A DNA stretch of 64,000 nucleotides from Haematobia irritans (lineage: Eukaryota > Arthropoda > Insecta > Diptera > Muscidae): the NCBI RefSeq assembly GCF_050003625.1, contig NC_134399.1:149042473-149106472 (forward strand), in the 5' to 3' direction. This document shows positions 33,559-45,510 of this stretch, piece by piece. Position 1 is the stretch's first letter; every line of letters starts with the position of its first letter. The notes under the pieces were generated by a model. It was not told where the DNA came from, did no database searches, and saw only the letters and a program-made list of their open reading frames with translations. The position numbers and the translations under genes were made by a program.

Positions 33559-34688
33559 TGTACATTACACCTGGCACATTCTGGCCTATAGATATCCTTG
33601 GCTCCACAACCATAACAAAATTTTGTTCTATCCTTGGTGCAATCCTTGTAGATGTGACCGGATTCTTGACAATTCCAACACTTCACCGAGTCCATACCAC
33701 AAATATCGTCTTGACTATGACTATTCTCTAATACCTCTGCAACATGGAGTTTTTTACGAGATTCTCGCCAAGTATTACCTATCTGCGTATCCTTAATAAA
33801 CTTCTCATGCCGTCTTACCGCCTTTCTTAAGTCCGCTACACTAGTAATGTCCATGTGCAATAACTCGTGTCTTATATCTATTCTCAAATTACGAATCATC
33901 ATCTCACATAATTCCTCATTTGACAAAGGTACTTGTAATCTATCTGACAATGTAAGAACGGCATCGTGATAATCATCAAAACACTCGTTTTGGCGTTGTT
34001 TCCGCTTTCTTATATCGTCTTTTATGTCATAATCATTATAGAAGTCTTTATATTGCCTTCTAAGTGCCTCTGATAGCCTTGACCATTCTATGACCCGCTG
34101 TTCACGATTATATCGCCAAAACCATTCTAGGGCTTTCCCGTCGAAGAGCATATGAGCGTGCCGAGACAGCAGACGAAAATCCCCCCGAAGAGTATTGTTG
34201 GTCATTATCTCCACTCTATATATGAATTCGTCAACCGTAATATCCTTCCCATTACCTGAGAAGGTGAGGCGCCAATTTCTTATTACATTCAATGTTCGTT
34301 CCGAATTGTCATATACAATGGACGGTTCACTATTGCTTCCAGCTGAAGTACTTGTATCATTAGTCGGAGGAGTCCCTGCGGCCGAATTTAATCTAAGTTC
34401 CCTGATGGCATTTCCTAGCTGCGATGTAATTACTGAAGTTATCTCGTTACGAAACTCACTCAGTGAACCAGAAACCATTCCACGAATCTGTTCCTCATTT
34501 AAGCTATTAATTGGAACTACATTAATTCCATCACCGCATTCATTCCTTGTCAAACTTCTACTTTGTCTCATGTTCCTTCTAACGGACCTAGTTACAATTC
34601 TATCGCCTGGTTGATTTCCCCCACCTACTGCATCAGAATTTCCCTCACATTCCATGCTCAGATCCTCTCTACTACGTGTTACGGGCAT
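33504..34688 (-). CDS. gag: gag: capsid/nucleocapsid polyprotein
   Basis: ATG at 34688, 394 codons. The N-terminal part is polar. The middle (about 140-320) is the helical capsid-like region with FDGKALEWFWRYNREQ. The C-terminus has a CCHC knuckle CWNCQESGHIYKDC (residues about 337-350) and then a Cys-rich CX2CX9CX2C motif (FCYGCGAKDIYRPECARC). The product packages element RNA into particles. It overlaps pol, which is in the -1 frame. The frame is intact. Confidence 0.9.
   Translation of the reverse strand: MPVTRSREDLSMECEGNSDAVGGGNQPGDRIVTRSVRRNMRQSRSLTRNECGDGINVVPINSLNEEQIRGMVSGSLSEFRNEITSVITSQLGNAIRELRLNSAAGTPPTNDTSTSAGSNSEPSIVYDNSERTLNVIRNWRLTFSGNGKDITVDEFIYRVEIMTNNTLRGDFRLLSRHAHMLFDGKALEWFWRYNREQRVIEWSRLSEALRRQYKDFYNDYDIKDDIRKRKQRQNECFDDYHDAVLTLSDRLQVPLSNEELCEMMIRNLRIDIRHELLHMDITSVADLRKAVRRHEKFIKDTQIGNTWRESRKKLHVAEVLENSHSQDDICGMDSVKCWNCQESGHIYKDCTKDRTKFCYGCGAKDIYRPECARCNVQGNGKPDVLRRKRQHPKF
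33552..33558 (-). promoter_or_regulatory. -1 ribosomal frameshift heptamer GGGAAAC between gag and pol
   Basis: In the gag frame the codons read CAG GGA AAC, giving a canonical X XXY YYZ slippery site. After slippage the -1 frame continues without a stop through the protease. gag itself terminates 49-54 bases downstream at 33504. Confidence 0.7.
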
Positions 34689-35342
34689 CTCAATTCCAAT
34701 AGAACAAATTTGATTTTAACAATTAACAAACAAAACACACATCCAAACAAAAAAAAACAAAATTCTATAATTTATATATGTAAATGTATATAAGCAGATT
34801 CAAATACTCACTACTCAATGAAGGTTTAGCGCTACCGAAATATACTCTAATCTCCAATCACAGGATCCCAGAAGAGCAAAGATAACTCCTTAAAGTATTA
34901 TTCCATATTAAACTTAGAATAAAAATTCTTCAAAGTTAGAATTTCTTTGCCAAACAAATAATCGGTAATAATAAGTATGAGCTATTAAAATTCACTCAAA
35001 ATTCATCATTATTACGTCTTTATAAGAAGAATATAGATAGTAAGATATCGAAAATTATATAAATAGCTAACACACGGTATGAATTCAAATTGATCCGAAA
35101 CAAAAATCCAATAGCAGCCATTTATATAGGAAATTAAATGTTAATTGAAAGTATTACGTTCCTCCACTTTTGCTGTGATAATAACAGGAAAATCTGTAAT
35201 AACCTTCAATAACTAGGACATAAAAAGGACAAAAGTGAAAGAAAGGAAAAACAATGTAGCTTTTTTTTTTTTGGTGCCTCAGCAATGATCAGAAAATGAT
35301 GTTAGCTATTCCGATCAATGATTCTGAAATGTCTTAGCTGAG
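34689..35342. other. Retrotransposon leader (5' UTR)
   Basis: Non-coding segment between primer site and gag start on the minus strand. A T-run (35261-35272 on plus) and AT-rich sequence. No further motif recognised. Confidence 0.6.
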
Positions 35343-35360
35343 GCCCCACGTTGGGCGCCA
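35343..35360 (-). promoter_or_regulatory. Primer binding site for tRNA-Lys
   Basis: Minus-strand TGGCGCCCAACGTGGGGC, seven bases inside the LTR, is complementary to the 3' 18 bases (with CCA) of dipteran tRNA-Lys(CUU) as I remember it. Confidence 0.85.
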
Positions 35361-35367
35361 TTAAATA

Positions 35368-36784
35368 TGTAACGACCCTCCTCGCTATCTGATCCATTAC
35401 TTGTGAAAAGTGGCTACCTTCTAGCCCCAGCCGTGCTCAGTCCTTAGGGGGGTTTTTATTCTCAAGTAATGGATACGGGTGCGTTGTCATAAATAAAAAT
35501 TTAAGGTAGCTCATTGAAGTACGAAATAGAGGAATAGAAAGAATAATGGAGGTGAATGAAAACAATAATAGGGATCCAGTACTTGGGATAGTGATTAAAG
35601 ATGTCATACCACCACTAATATATTAACTCACCCTGCCATTGTAGGGTGTTTAGAGTAACTTTTCGTTAACGCGCCTTCATTTTTCGTGAGATAATAAGTA
35701 ATTTAAAGTTTAGAATTCATATTTATTAACAATAAGTGAAAGTTAATTGAACAAAAGAATTAAATCATGTAGTAAAGTGAAAAGTATTGGGAATGGATTC
35801 TTAGAATTTAATGTAATAGTGTAATGTTTATGATATAATAGAAAATTCAATGATAATTAAGTACTAAGAGATGTAACGATGTAAAAATTATGAGTGATTA
35901 TGAAATTCCGAGTAAATTTTTTTTTTAAGCGCACAATTTGAAGATAAATATAAAGTTTGACTTACCAATTCAAATCCTTTGTCTTCAGGCCTGATGATGA
36001 GATTTGTGAAGTCTAATTCGAGGAAAAAAAATTTTTAAATCTTCAATTTGATGCGCTCAAATTGCGATACAAATTATGGTTCGTTGTATGTTAAATGTAT
36101 TTGGTGATTTAAGTGTGGGAGACGTATATCCCATGGAACTTCTAAAAAAAATTCTTGTTTTGATTGGGCTTTGCAGGCAAAATAGTGTTCTATGATGAAA
36201 CTTCTGCAGCAGTCTTCTCTTAAATAGTTTGGTCTGGTTTTTAAGAATGATATGGTTGTAATTGTAAATCTGTCGAGATATCCTTAGTTGTTTATATCCA
36301 ATAAAGGGAACAAGGCAAGCTAAAAAGCAAGCTGTTAGAAGCACGTGGATCCAGAAGGACCCACGACCTATTCGGAAAAAACAATGTTCAATCTATACAA
36401 TGTATGTCTCAATGGATAAATACGAAATAAACTTACCATAAAAAGAAGGGAGACAAAATTTACGAAATAGTTGATAGTATGAGATGAAATCAATTAAAGA
36501 TGTATCGCGGTAAATGCGATGCCAATTTTCGTTAGATATCCTTTTCTGTTTGTTTTATTTTTTTTTTCACAATTTTTCTTTTTCTTTGTTTGTTAAAATT
36601 TTAAATCGAATTTGACGTAACAAAGATAGCTTTAGAAATCGAATAAAATTTTCTCTGAATGAAGTTTTAATTATTTTAATTTCAAAACGAAAGACTACTT
36701 GAACAAAAAAAGTTTTAAATTTAGCAAGTAACAAAAAATCCGGTACTTAGTGTTACATCAAATGTAATGCGACAGACAATGACA
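35368..36784 (-). repeat. 5' LTR of the retrotransposon
   Basis: 1417 bp, TG...CA on plus. Contains the empty TA site used by the DD41D element in the other LTR. A 95-codon open frame (36057-36344, minus) is kept in both LTRs, but I see no evidence that it is a gene. Confidence 0.93.
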
Positions 36785-38408
36785 AATTTTGACAAAAGTC
36801 TTTATAGAAATAAAATTTCCATACGTGGTATATATTAAACTACAAAAGGGCCGATTAAATACGTATATAATTAAGTTTAAAGTTTCTATAGAAATAAAAT
36901 TTTGACAAAATAAAATGTTGACAACATTTTCTATAGAAGTAATATTTTGACAAAATTTTCTATAGAAATAAAATTTGGAAAAATTTTTCTATAGAAATAA
37001 AATTTTTACAAAATTTTATATAGAAATAACATTTTGACAATGTTTTCTAAAAAATAAAATTTTGGTAGATTATTTTTGGCTCGAGTGGCAACCATGATTA
37101 TGAACCGATATGGACCAATTTTTGTGTGATTGGGGATCGGCTATATATAACTATAGACCGATATGGACGAATTTTGGCATGGTTATTAGTGGCCTTATAC
37201 TAACACCACGTACCAAATTTCAACCGGATCGCATGCATTTTGCTCCTCTAAGAGGCTCCGGAGGTCAAATCTGGGGATCGGTTTATATGGGGGCCATATA
37301 TAATTATAGGTCGACGTGGACCAATTTTTGCATGGTCATTAGAGAGCATATACCAACACCATGTACCAAATTTCAGCCGGATCGGATGAAATTTGCTTCT
37401 CTTAGAAGCTTCGCAAGCCAAATCGGAGGGATCGGTTTATATGGGGGCTATATATTATTATGGACCGATGTGGACCAATTTTGCATGGTTGTTAGAGACC
37501 ATATACTTACACCATGTACCAAATTTCAGCCTGATCGGATGAAATTTGCTTCTTTTAGAGCAATTGCAAGCCAAATTTGGGGGTCCGTTTATATGGGGGC
37601 TATACGTAAACGTGGACCGATATGGACCAATTCTTGCATGGTTGTTAGAGACCATATACTAACACCATGTACCAAATTTCAGCCGAATCGTATGAAATTT
37701 GCTTCTCTTAGAGCAATCGCAAGACAAATTTGGGGGTCCGTTTATATGGGGGCTATACGTAAAAGTGGACCGATATGGCCCATTTGCAATACCATCCGAC
37801 CTACATCAATAACAACTACTTGTGCCAAGTTTCAAGTCGATAGCTTGTTTCGTTCGGAAGTTAATATACCCCCATCCTATGGTGGAGGGTATAAAAAAAA
37901 TGTTTGGGCTAAGGTCAACTTGACTTTAGTAATTCAGAAAAATTCTTTAGATTTAATGAAATTGCCTTTTAATTTGTTGTCGACGTTTTTTACTTGAAAC
38001 ATAGCATAATTTCTATTGGAAGCCGAGTCTTAATTTGGAAAATAAAGTTGTCGTTAACTCGTTTGTAAAGGACTTTGATAGCATATGAAGAAAAAAAACT
38101 TGAAAAAGCGAAAAATTAAAATTTGCTTCCTAGAAGCAAGTACACAAAACCAAATTTAAAAGAGAAATGTGTCTTAAAAGTATCTTTACTTGTATTCTAC
38201 GCTTGTTTGGTTCGGAATCAATATCAAAATTTTTAAAGTTAAGACAAAATCTTTGGAACCGGGCATGGTTTTTTTCAGTGCAGTAATGTTGCACAATTTT
38301 TTTGAATATTTAAAATTTGTACTTTCCTTTAAGCGGTAGTGGTTTAGCAAAAATTTGATAAACATTGTTTTTTATTGTATGTTGCAAAGAAATACTCTTT
38401 TATATATA

Positions 38409-38680
38409 CACTGAAAAAAAGCATTCCGGTTCCAAAGATTTTTTTTACACAAATGATTATGGTATTGATTCCGAGCCAAAGAAGCGGAGAATTGAAGTAT
38501 GCACACTTTTAAGACAGAATACTCTTTTAAGTTTAAGTTTTGCGTACTTGATTCTAGGTAATAACTTTTAATTTATTTGTTTTTTTCTGTTGAGTTCCCC
38601 ATGTGCTATTAAAGTTCTTTAAAAACGTGTTAACGACATCTTTCAAATGCAAACTCGACAAATATTATGCTATTTATGTT
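38409..38680 (+). repeat. MITE4 fragment
   Basis: Starts CACTGAAAAAAAGCATTCC and continues with tattgattccgagccaaaga as in 41276-41930. The far end is lost. Confidence 0.65.
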
Positions 38681-38754
38681 ACAGGCAGACGCCAAAATGA
38701 ATGGAAGCGCATTTATCCATAAAAAATATGTCTCTCAAATACTCACTGACTGAC

Positions 38755-38927
38755 TTAGACTATTCAGTCCATTGTGACACCACATTGGGAAACTTCTCTC
38801 TTATCACTGAGTGCTGCCCGATTCCATGTTAAGCTCAAGGGACCTCCTTTTTTATAGCCGAGTCCGAACGGCGTTCCACATTACAGTGAAACCACTTAGA
38901 GAAGCTTTGAAACCCTCAGAAATGTTC
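38755..38927 (-). repeat. SINE-1 fragment
   Basis: Matches the middle of the reverse SINE-1 (13490-13665): cttagactattcagtccatt through gaaaccctcagaaatgt. The tRNA head is missing. Confidence 0.75.
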
Positions 38928-39070
38928 CAAACATAATATGTTCTAACATATTAACATATATGTCGCATGTATTTTATACTAGTTTATGAACATTATATGA
39001 TTGCACTTAAAAATAATTTGCTAAAAATTCCAGTTTCAAACATATATTTTTTACATCAAAATCTATGTCT
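38928..39070. repeat. MITE3 fragment
   Basis: ccaaacataatatgttctaa and tagtttatgaacattatatg match 45350-45430. Confidence 0.65.
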
Positions 39071-39159
39071 TTTTCGTTCGTGAATGAAGAATAAAATCTT
39101 ACTGAATTCGTATTTCCCAGAAAATAGTTCCAAATATATATATTGAAGAATGAGCTTCA

Positions 39160-39460
39160 CTAAATCCATTGAAATTCCAAAAAGTCCAAGAGCTCATAAA
39201 TGCACAAAAAGGGTTAGACTGCACCGAATCTCAATTCAAATCCAACGAATTGAGATACGATTGACGCATTTTGGAGATTACGGTTGACACAAACAATACG
39301 ACAAAATCTATCATCTCTAGACGGCGCTTCGCCGGGACTGCATTAAACCACCGCAGAGACACTTTCGTGCCACGTCAGATAACTTTGTTGAAAGCCATAA
39401 TTCGTACCAAAGTTAGCCAATTTGAATAAATCTAAATTGATTCACAAATGTTGTGTTATT
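39160..39460 (+). pseudogene. Tc1/mariner transposase remnant
   Basis: Start and end blocks match the remnant at 4515-5330 (cattgaaattccaaaaagtc, cgccgggactgcattaaacc, ttgaaagccataattcgtac) with the middle deleted. Confidence 0.55.
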
Positions 39461-40550
39461 TCCAAAATTGTTTTGCTTTTGAACAATAAAATTTAAATAA
39501 CCATAGCATTTTATTATGTTCCATCACATATCAGCCACTCTGTACACATAATATTTTTTGCACCACAATAACCCTCACCGTATTAATTACTTTAATCCCA
39601 TTCAAAGAAAACGGCAATAATTACAAGACATCTTTTGTATTTTCTGCTATTTCATTTATTTGTTAAAATTTAAGGACAAACAATTTTTTGTTTAATTATT
39701 CGATTTTTATTTTTGTAATTTGTGTTAGGGATTCCTCGCATTTAGCTCTGTCGGTAATTACCCATAAGAGATTAATAACATTTTGTTAAAAAACAAAATA
39801 AACTTATAATTTCGGTATTGTATATATATAAAAACAGGGATTTTTTTAAAAATATTCAATACTGTTTCATATATTTTTTAATTTTTGTATTTTTTGTAAT
39901 AATCTAGAATTTTGTTTGTCTTTTTATTTCCAATTATTTTAAAACATGCATACCAAATACCATCATTATTATAGTAAATAGTTTCAACATTTTAATTATT
40001 TTGTTCGTTTACGATTATTATTATATAATAAATAATTTAATTAAAAATCTCTCATAATTGGTGTATGTTTAACACTAAATTGAAATATTGTATTCATATA
40101 TAATTACGGCATCATTGTCACACTTCACTCGGCTCAAAAAAGGCTATTTGAAAACAAATTTGTTTTTTCTTTATTAAAATTTCAAACAATTTTTGTTTGT
40201 TGTAATTTTTTGTTTTACATAAAAACAATGAGTAAATGTTCATGAAAACTGGTGCATCACTTGGTTAGTTATTGTAAAACACATACAAGATACAACAAGA
40301 CAGTTGTTATGGTAAAATATTAATTTGTTGTATTGGACTTATTTTGCAAATATGTTATATGTATATAGTTTAAGCATTTTATTGATTAATTTTAATTTAA
40401 GGATAACTCATATCTTTTTTAAGAATATTTTGCAATATTATAAATTGAAATATAAACACATGGTAAAAGGTTTTGCGGCCGTAGTTTATAAGTCATACAT
40501 AAAGTTTCATCCCAGAAAAAAATAGTATTTTATTACATTTAATGTACATA
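39461..40550. other. AT-rich intergenic, nothing recognised
   Basis: Very AT-rich sequence with T and A runs. No gene or repeat family that I can support. Confidence 0.45.
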
Positions 40551-40586
40551 CAAATTAGGTCCGCCTAAGGTAGTGGACCTAATTTG
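40551..40586. repeat. Perfect 12-bp inverted repeat
   Basis: CAAATTAGGTCC and GGACCTAATTTG around a 12-base spacer. Function unknown. Confidence 0.7.
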
Positions 40587-40750
40587 CGTAGTTTTCGCTA
40601 GCAATTTAAATGCTCTCATTTTTTTCCAGAGACGGATTTCATTTTCACTTCACAAGTAGTACCTTCAATGTTTTGTGCAGTTTTCGCAGTAAATACAGTA
40701 AGGAAAAAAATCTCAAAAATTATATAAAATTGTACCGTTCAAATTCTCGG

Positions 40751-41000
40751 CACCTGAAAAAACCATGTCAGGATCCAAAAATGTTGCCTATACACTAATG
40801 GTTTTGGTATTGATTCCGAGCCAAAGAAGTGGAGAATTGAAGTAGGGATACATTTATACAGTTCTTGTTTAAATTTGAGTTTTGCATACTTGATTCTAAG
40901 AAACAAATTTTAATTTATTATTATTTTTTTCAGTTTTTTTCATGTGCCTTCAATGTGATTTGGACGTGACTTCAAGTATTGAAAAACATCTTCTATTTGT
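40751..41000 (+). repeat. MITE4 fragment, diverged
   Basis: cacctgaaaaaaccatg and ttggtattgattccgagccaaagaagtgg match the left half of 41276-41930. Confidence 0.55.
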
Positions 41001-41275
41001 GAACACACTCTTCTATTGTAGTGAAGGTACAAAAAGGCTTGTTGGATGTGAGTAAAGAAATGTGATATTTTGATAAAAAATATATATATAATTTTTTTTT
41101 TTAATTTTTCATGCATTCTATCGCTTATCTAAAAAAAATTTTATTTATTGGATTTAGCATTTTTTTCGACAAAATTTAAATAACTTGTACCATTTTATTA
41201 ATTGTTACTTTGTTCAATTAAAAATAAACTAAATAAAAATAGCGAGTCATAAAAAATTGAATTAAAAGAACCCTG

Positions 41276-41930
41276 CACTGAAAAAAAGCATTCCCTGGTT
41301 CAAAAGATTTTGTCTTTACTTTAAAAATTTTGGTATTGATTCCGAGCCAAAAAAGCAGAGAATACAAGTAAGGATACTTTAAAGACACAATTCTCTTTTA
41401 AATTTAGGTTTTGTGTACTTGCTTATAGGAAGCAAATTTTAATCTTTCGCTTTCTCACCTTTTTTTCTTCATATGCTATCAAAGACCTTTAAAAACTAGC
41501 TAACAACAACTTTATTTTCCAAATTAAGACTCGACTTCTTTTGGAAATTATGCTATGTTTCAAGTAAAAACGTCTTTAAAATAAAGTTTTGAAAAACGTG
41601 TCCTATATTTGAACGATTTTTTGCTTTGTATTTAAGATGCAAAAGCACAACAAATTTAAAGACAATTTCATTAAATTTAAAGAATTTTTCTGAATTATTA
41701 AAGTCAAGTTGACCTTAGCCCAAACATTTTTTCTTTCATGTTATGAAACCCATTTTTAAGTGAAATCGCTTAATTGTAAGGACAATACGACTTCATTGAA
41801 AAGTTAATCGACTTTTGGACAAGGAAAAAAACTTTATATTAGAGAAATGCATCTTCTATGCTAAGCAAAATTTGCAATCGTATTTTAAAGACATTAAATC
41901 TTTGATCTCACGACAATATTTTTTTCAGTG
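41276..41930 (+). mobile_element. MITE4, complete
   Basis: 655 bp, from CACTGAAAAAAAGCATTCC to ...cgacaatatttttttcagtg. The ends form an 11-12-bp inverted repeat (CACTGAAAAAAA). TG on both sides. Serves as the intact reference for the split copy 27409-38280. Confidence 0.7.
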
Positions 41931-42298
41931 TGTGTAGTTAAAATAAAGAACATCTTTGGGAAGCCTTTTTGGGAATTGCTTTTATAGTTGTGGCTTTGGA
42001 AGAACTTCTAATTTTTCCCAAATTCTGAATCGACTATACTTAGATTATACTTTGTTTCAAGTAAAAAGTCTTTAAAATAAACGGTTTTTGCTTTGTAGTC
42101 AATATGTCAATAAATTTAAAGAAAATTTCTTTAATTTTTAAGAATTTTCCAGAAATATTAAATTAATGTTGACCTGAGTCAAACAAAATTTTCTTTCATG
42201 TTAGGATAACCTTTTATTGAAAGCGACATGTTTTAGAAATTCTCAACGGTTACGTTGATTCAAACATTCATTGATGTGGCTTTGAAACACTATGATCA

Positions 42299-43175
42299 CC
42301 CAGCAAAAAAAGCGTCGCCGAAGAAGTAATGAAACTGTTATTTTTGGATCCGGAAGTGGTGTAAAATTGATGCAGAAGCGATGAATTTAACATGGGCTTG
42401 TCATAGGACGGAAGTCCTCCATTTCAACAGCTGTTGCACTGGATTTGCATGACTTCTTTAGATGTGATCCGAATTCAATGTTTTGGATGTAAATTAAAAA
42501 ATTCTGTGACATTTTGTCAAATAAATAATTTGTATAATTTTTTATATTTTTTAACCTTTTCACTACCGATATAAACCTAATGTTAAAAACTTTAATTTTT
42601 CTTCTGTTTCTACTTGTACTAACAGCATGTAGAACAAAAATTGTAATTTTGAGAACCTACCTCAATTACTTCAAGAGCTATACGAGCTTGTTCTGAAACC
42701 TTGATTCTTGAATTGTGACCAAATGGCCTTACGAAAATAAGCGCTATTTTGCCTATAATATCTTTCAACGTGTGAGAAAAAATACAAAAAAACCCGAAGC
42801 TATAGTTTTTGTATGAATGTCCATTTACTAGAATATAGAATTTGTTGACTTTTTCGAATGTCCTTCTAAGTGGACATCGGTAGTGAAAGGGTTAATGGAT
42901 TCCAACGCTTGTCGGAAACGTTTGACCTCAAATATTTTTAAAAATTCACAATTTTTTCAGATTCGATTTAGCATTTTTTTCGACAAAATTGTAATGATTT
43001 GTAACATTTTATGAATTCTTACTCTGTTTTTAACCTATTTGAAACAAACAAAGTTAAATTGCCCATTAAAAGTATGAAATAAAATAAAGAAATAAAATAA
43101 AATAAAGAACATCATCTTCTGGAAGTGCTTTTAAAGTTGTGCCTTTGGAAGAACTTCCAAATTTTTTTTGCTGGG
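42299..43175. mobile_element. MITE5-like element with CCCAGCAAAAAAA ends
   Basis: Left CCCAGCAAAAAAAGCG, right (reversed) CCCAGCAAAAAAAATTTGG. About 877 bp, no coding region. I found no clear target duplication, so the limits are provisional. Confidence 0.5.
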
Positions 43176-44290
43176 CAATGATACACCGATCTGAGTGAAA
43201 CTTTTGTATTATGTATTATTGTATTTTGTATTATTGCGACAGCAGTTTGTCAAGACCATCCTCGTAATGCATGGCGTACTCTGTATAGCGATCTTCTCTA
43301 AAACAAAAACTCACCGAATTGATTTGTTTAAAAATTGTTGATTTCTTTAGCTGCATTAAAAATTTAATTAAAAACATATGTATTGACATATCTTTCTACG
43401 AATTTTCATCTCAATTGAATCTTTTTAATTTAATAATAAATATATTTTAATTTAAATATTTGCAAAATTTTCTCAAAATAACAGATATTGAGTATTTATC
43501 CTATATATAGGATCAATATTATTGTATTTTTTTAAAGATCTTTAACATAAAAATCTATTTGTAAATATTTGTTTCCATTTCATACTCACTCACACACTTA
43601 TATAGATATGAGTATATACACATACATATAGAATTACTACGATAATAAGTATATCATTGGGTATAGTTTTTAGCAATTATGTAGTTGAATATCCATCCTC
43701 CAAGAATTCTATTTCGGTAAGGTTAGTTTGTGATTCATTTGTTTTACAGGAGGGAGATTATCTTACAGACTACATTTCTAATACTTGTATTTTCTAATTT
43801 GACTACTTGAAAATTCCATAAAATGTAATATTTGTTTTCTTTTGTATTCATTTTTACGAAATTAATTCAGCCTTATTTGTGTATAGGTTTATGTTTTTGT
43901 TTTTTGCTTGGTTTTGTTATATAAATTTTTATCCCTGCAAACATTTTCTACTGAAAATATATCTAATTATATTGGCTCAAAATCTTCTCAGTGTAGTTTC
44001 GGCTATGATAGCTGATATGGTATTTGCAATGGGCAAATATTAGCTATCTCGTAGACATTTGATCGGTTAAAATCTTTTATATAATCGTACAACTGCAACA
44101 CTAGATATTTAGCACTTGTCCAAAAATATTTAACACTGGCAGCAGCTGTTTAAAAACAATCACATGAAACAAGTGAAATCTTAGATTGTTAATGTATGAA
44201 GTGAATCGAGGAAACGTCACTTTATCAAAATACAATTTGGCAACAATGACGTGATTTGCACTGGTGAGATGTGCTGAATAGAACACCAGT
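43176..44290. other. AT-rich intergenic
   Basis: Nothing recognised apart from simple AT-rich and atac-type short repeats (43600-43640). Confidence 0.4.
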
Positions 44291-44525
44291 CAGTGTTGCC
44301 AGGCGATTTTTTATTCTTCCACCCAAATCTTAAGAAAAAAAAACTCCTAAATTGGTCTAGGCTTTTTTCAAAAACCAAATTTAAGAATGTAAAAAAGTAC
44401 AAAAAGTGTCCCAAATTTCGTGAAAAAAATCCTGTAGTGATACACTTTAAAAACTAAATTTAACACAAATATATATACTGAAAGAAGAGTTTTCATTTCT
44501 GAGAAATGAAATTTTAGACAAACTA

Positions 44526-45510
44526 CACGCTCACATAAAATCGCTTCTGTAACATATACTCCCAAACATATTTTGCTTCAAACATATATATTTTTGGGTA
44601 TTCCCCAAACATTTATATGTTTGATCTCTTCCAATATATAATATGTTTGAAAGCATATTGGCCTAAACAATATATGTTTGGGTAGTCTAAGTTCCAAACA
44701 TTTTGTATTTTTGCATCCAAATTCAATAATGTTGTCTTCCAAAAAACAATATGTTATTATGTGAACATATAATATGTTTGGAAGCATTTTGCACCCAAAA
44801 ATATTATATAATATTATATGCTTAAAAAAAATTCTCCCAAACAATATTGTGCTCAAAATTTTATTTATTTATTTATATATTTACAATCATAATGAATTAT
44901 GAAAATAAACAGGTATATAGGTGCTAACAATATAGGTTTTCGACCTGAATGCTCAAAATTTTGTTTCTACCCAATTGTATATTCCCCCACATCTTTCTCA
45001 CTTCCACGAGATTTTTTAGTTCTTAGCACCTTTTTCTGTAATACAAACATTGTAGAAGAAATTATTCAATTGTATGATTTTTTTATTTTAATTTTACCTT
45101 TTGCCGGACGGGGATTCGAACAGCGGACCACACAGTTTGTAAGGATCAAAGAAGTAGCTGATCAATTGCCCAAGGAAAAATAAAATGTTAATTTTGTAAT
45201 AACAAGCAACAACCACCAACTTAATTCAATATCGCTCCCTGTTAAATAGCGCTCCAAGCTCCTAAACACATATATGTTTATAGGCTATTTCTAAATTAAT
45301 ATATGTTTGCATCCAAGCATATTATATTTACAAACATTTTATGTCCAAAACATAATATGTTCTAACATATTAACATATATGTCCCAAACATGTTATGCTA
45401 GTTTATGAACATTATATGCTTGCACTCAAAAATATTGTGTTTAAAAATTTGTGTTCCAAACATATAATGTTTATAGCCAAACATATGAAAAACAGTCTTT
45501 TTCATCCGTG
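44526..45510 (+). mobile_element. MITE3 with a nested SINE
   Basis: From CACGCTCACATAAAATCG to ctttttcatccgtg with TA at 44524-44525 and 45511-45512. The interior is dominated by CAAACATAT / ATATGTTTG words in both orientations. A shorter copy sits at 62142-62645. The terminal inverted repeat is short. Confidence 0.7.
44985..45150 (-). repeat. SINE family 2 copy inside MITE3
   Basis: cacatctttctcacttccac through agttcttagcaccttttt to the B box (ggggattcgaac) matches 20-160. The 5' tRNA head is truncated. Confidence 0.7.

Larger units (their letters stand above)
27904..36784 (-). mobile_element. Osvaldo-like Ty3/gypsy LTR retrotransposon, near complete
   Basis: 8881 bp including a 932-bp later insertion. 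TG...CA LTRs (27904-30253 and 35368-36784), a 4-bp target duplication AATT (27900-27903 and 36785-36788), a tRNA-Lys primer site, gag, and pol with protease, reverse transcriptase, RNase H and integrase in the Ty3/gypsy order. No env. Long LTRs with tRNA-Lys priming recall the Osvaldo/Ulysses group; that placement needs a phylogeny. By eye the LTRs differ at about five bases and one indel over 1.4 kb, indicating a recent insertion. Confidence 0.92.
27597..37895 (-). mobile_element. Type-A Helentron interrupted by the LTR retrotransposon
   Basis: 3' hairpin end acaagtatatacggccgtaa at 27597, 5' end cctatggtggagggtataaa at 37895, 153-bp units 37085-37850. The segment tatattaaactacaaaaggg to ttctatagaagtaata occurs both left (27728-27850) and right (36833-36955) of the LTR element, so this Helentron carries an internal duplication. 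The GTCY block is deleted (gttcggaagtta joined to atataccccc). Confidence 0.8.
27409..38280 (-). mobile_element. MITE4 copy split by a Helentron (outermost of a four-level nest)
   Basis: The ends are CACTGAAAAAAATATTGTCG (27409) and ...ggtttttttcagtg (38280). The halves 27409-27596 and 37893-38280 together align with the uninterrupted reverse copy at 41276-41930, joining at cataacat / aaaaaatgtttgggc. No coding capacity. Confidence 0.75.

Noticed and set aside
44578..44856. Minus-strand open frame in MITE3
   Set aside because: Derived from CAAACATAT/ATATGTTTG words in a non-coding element.
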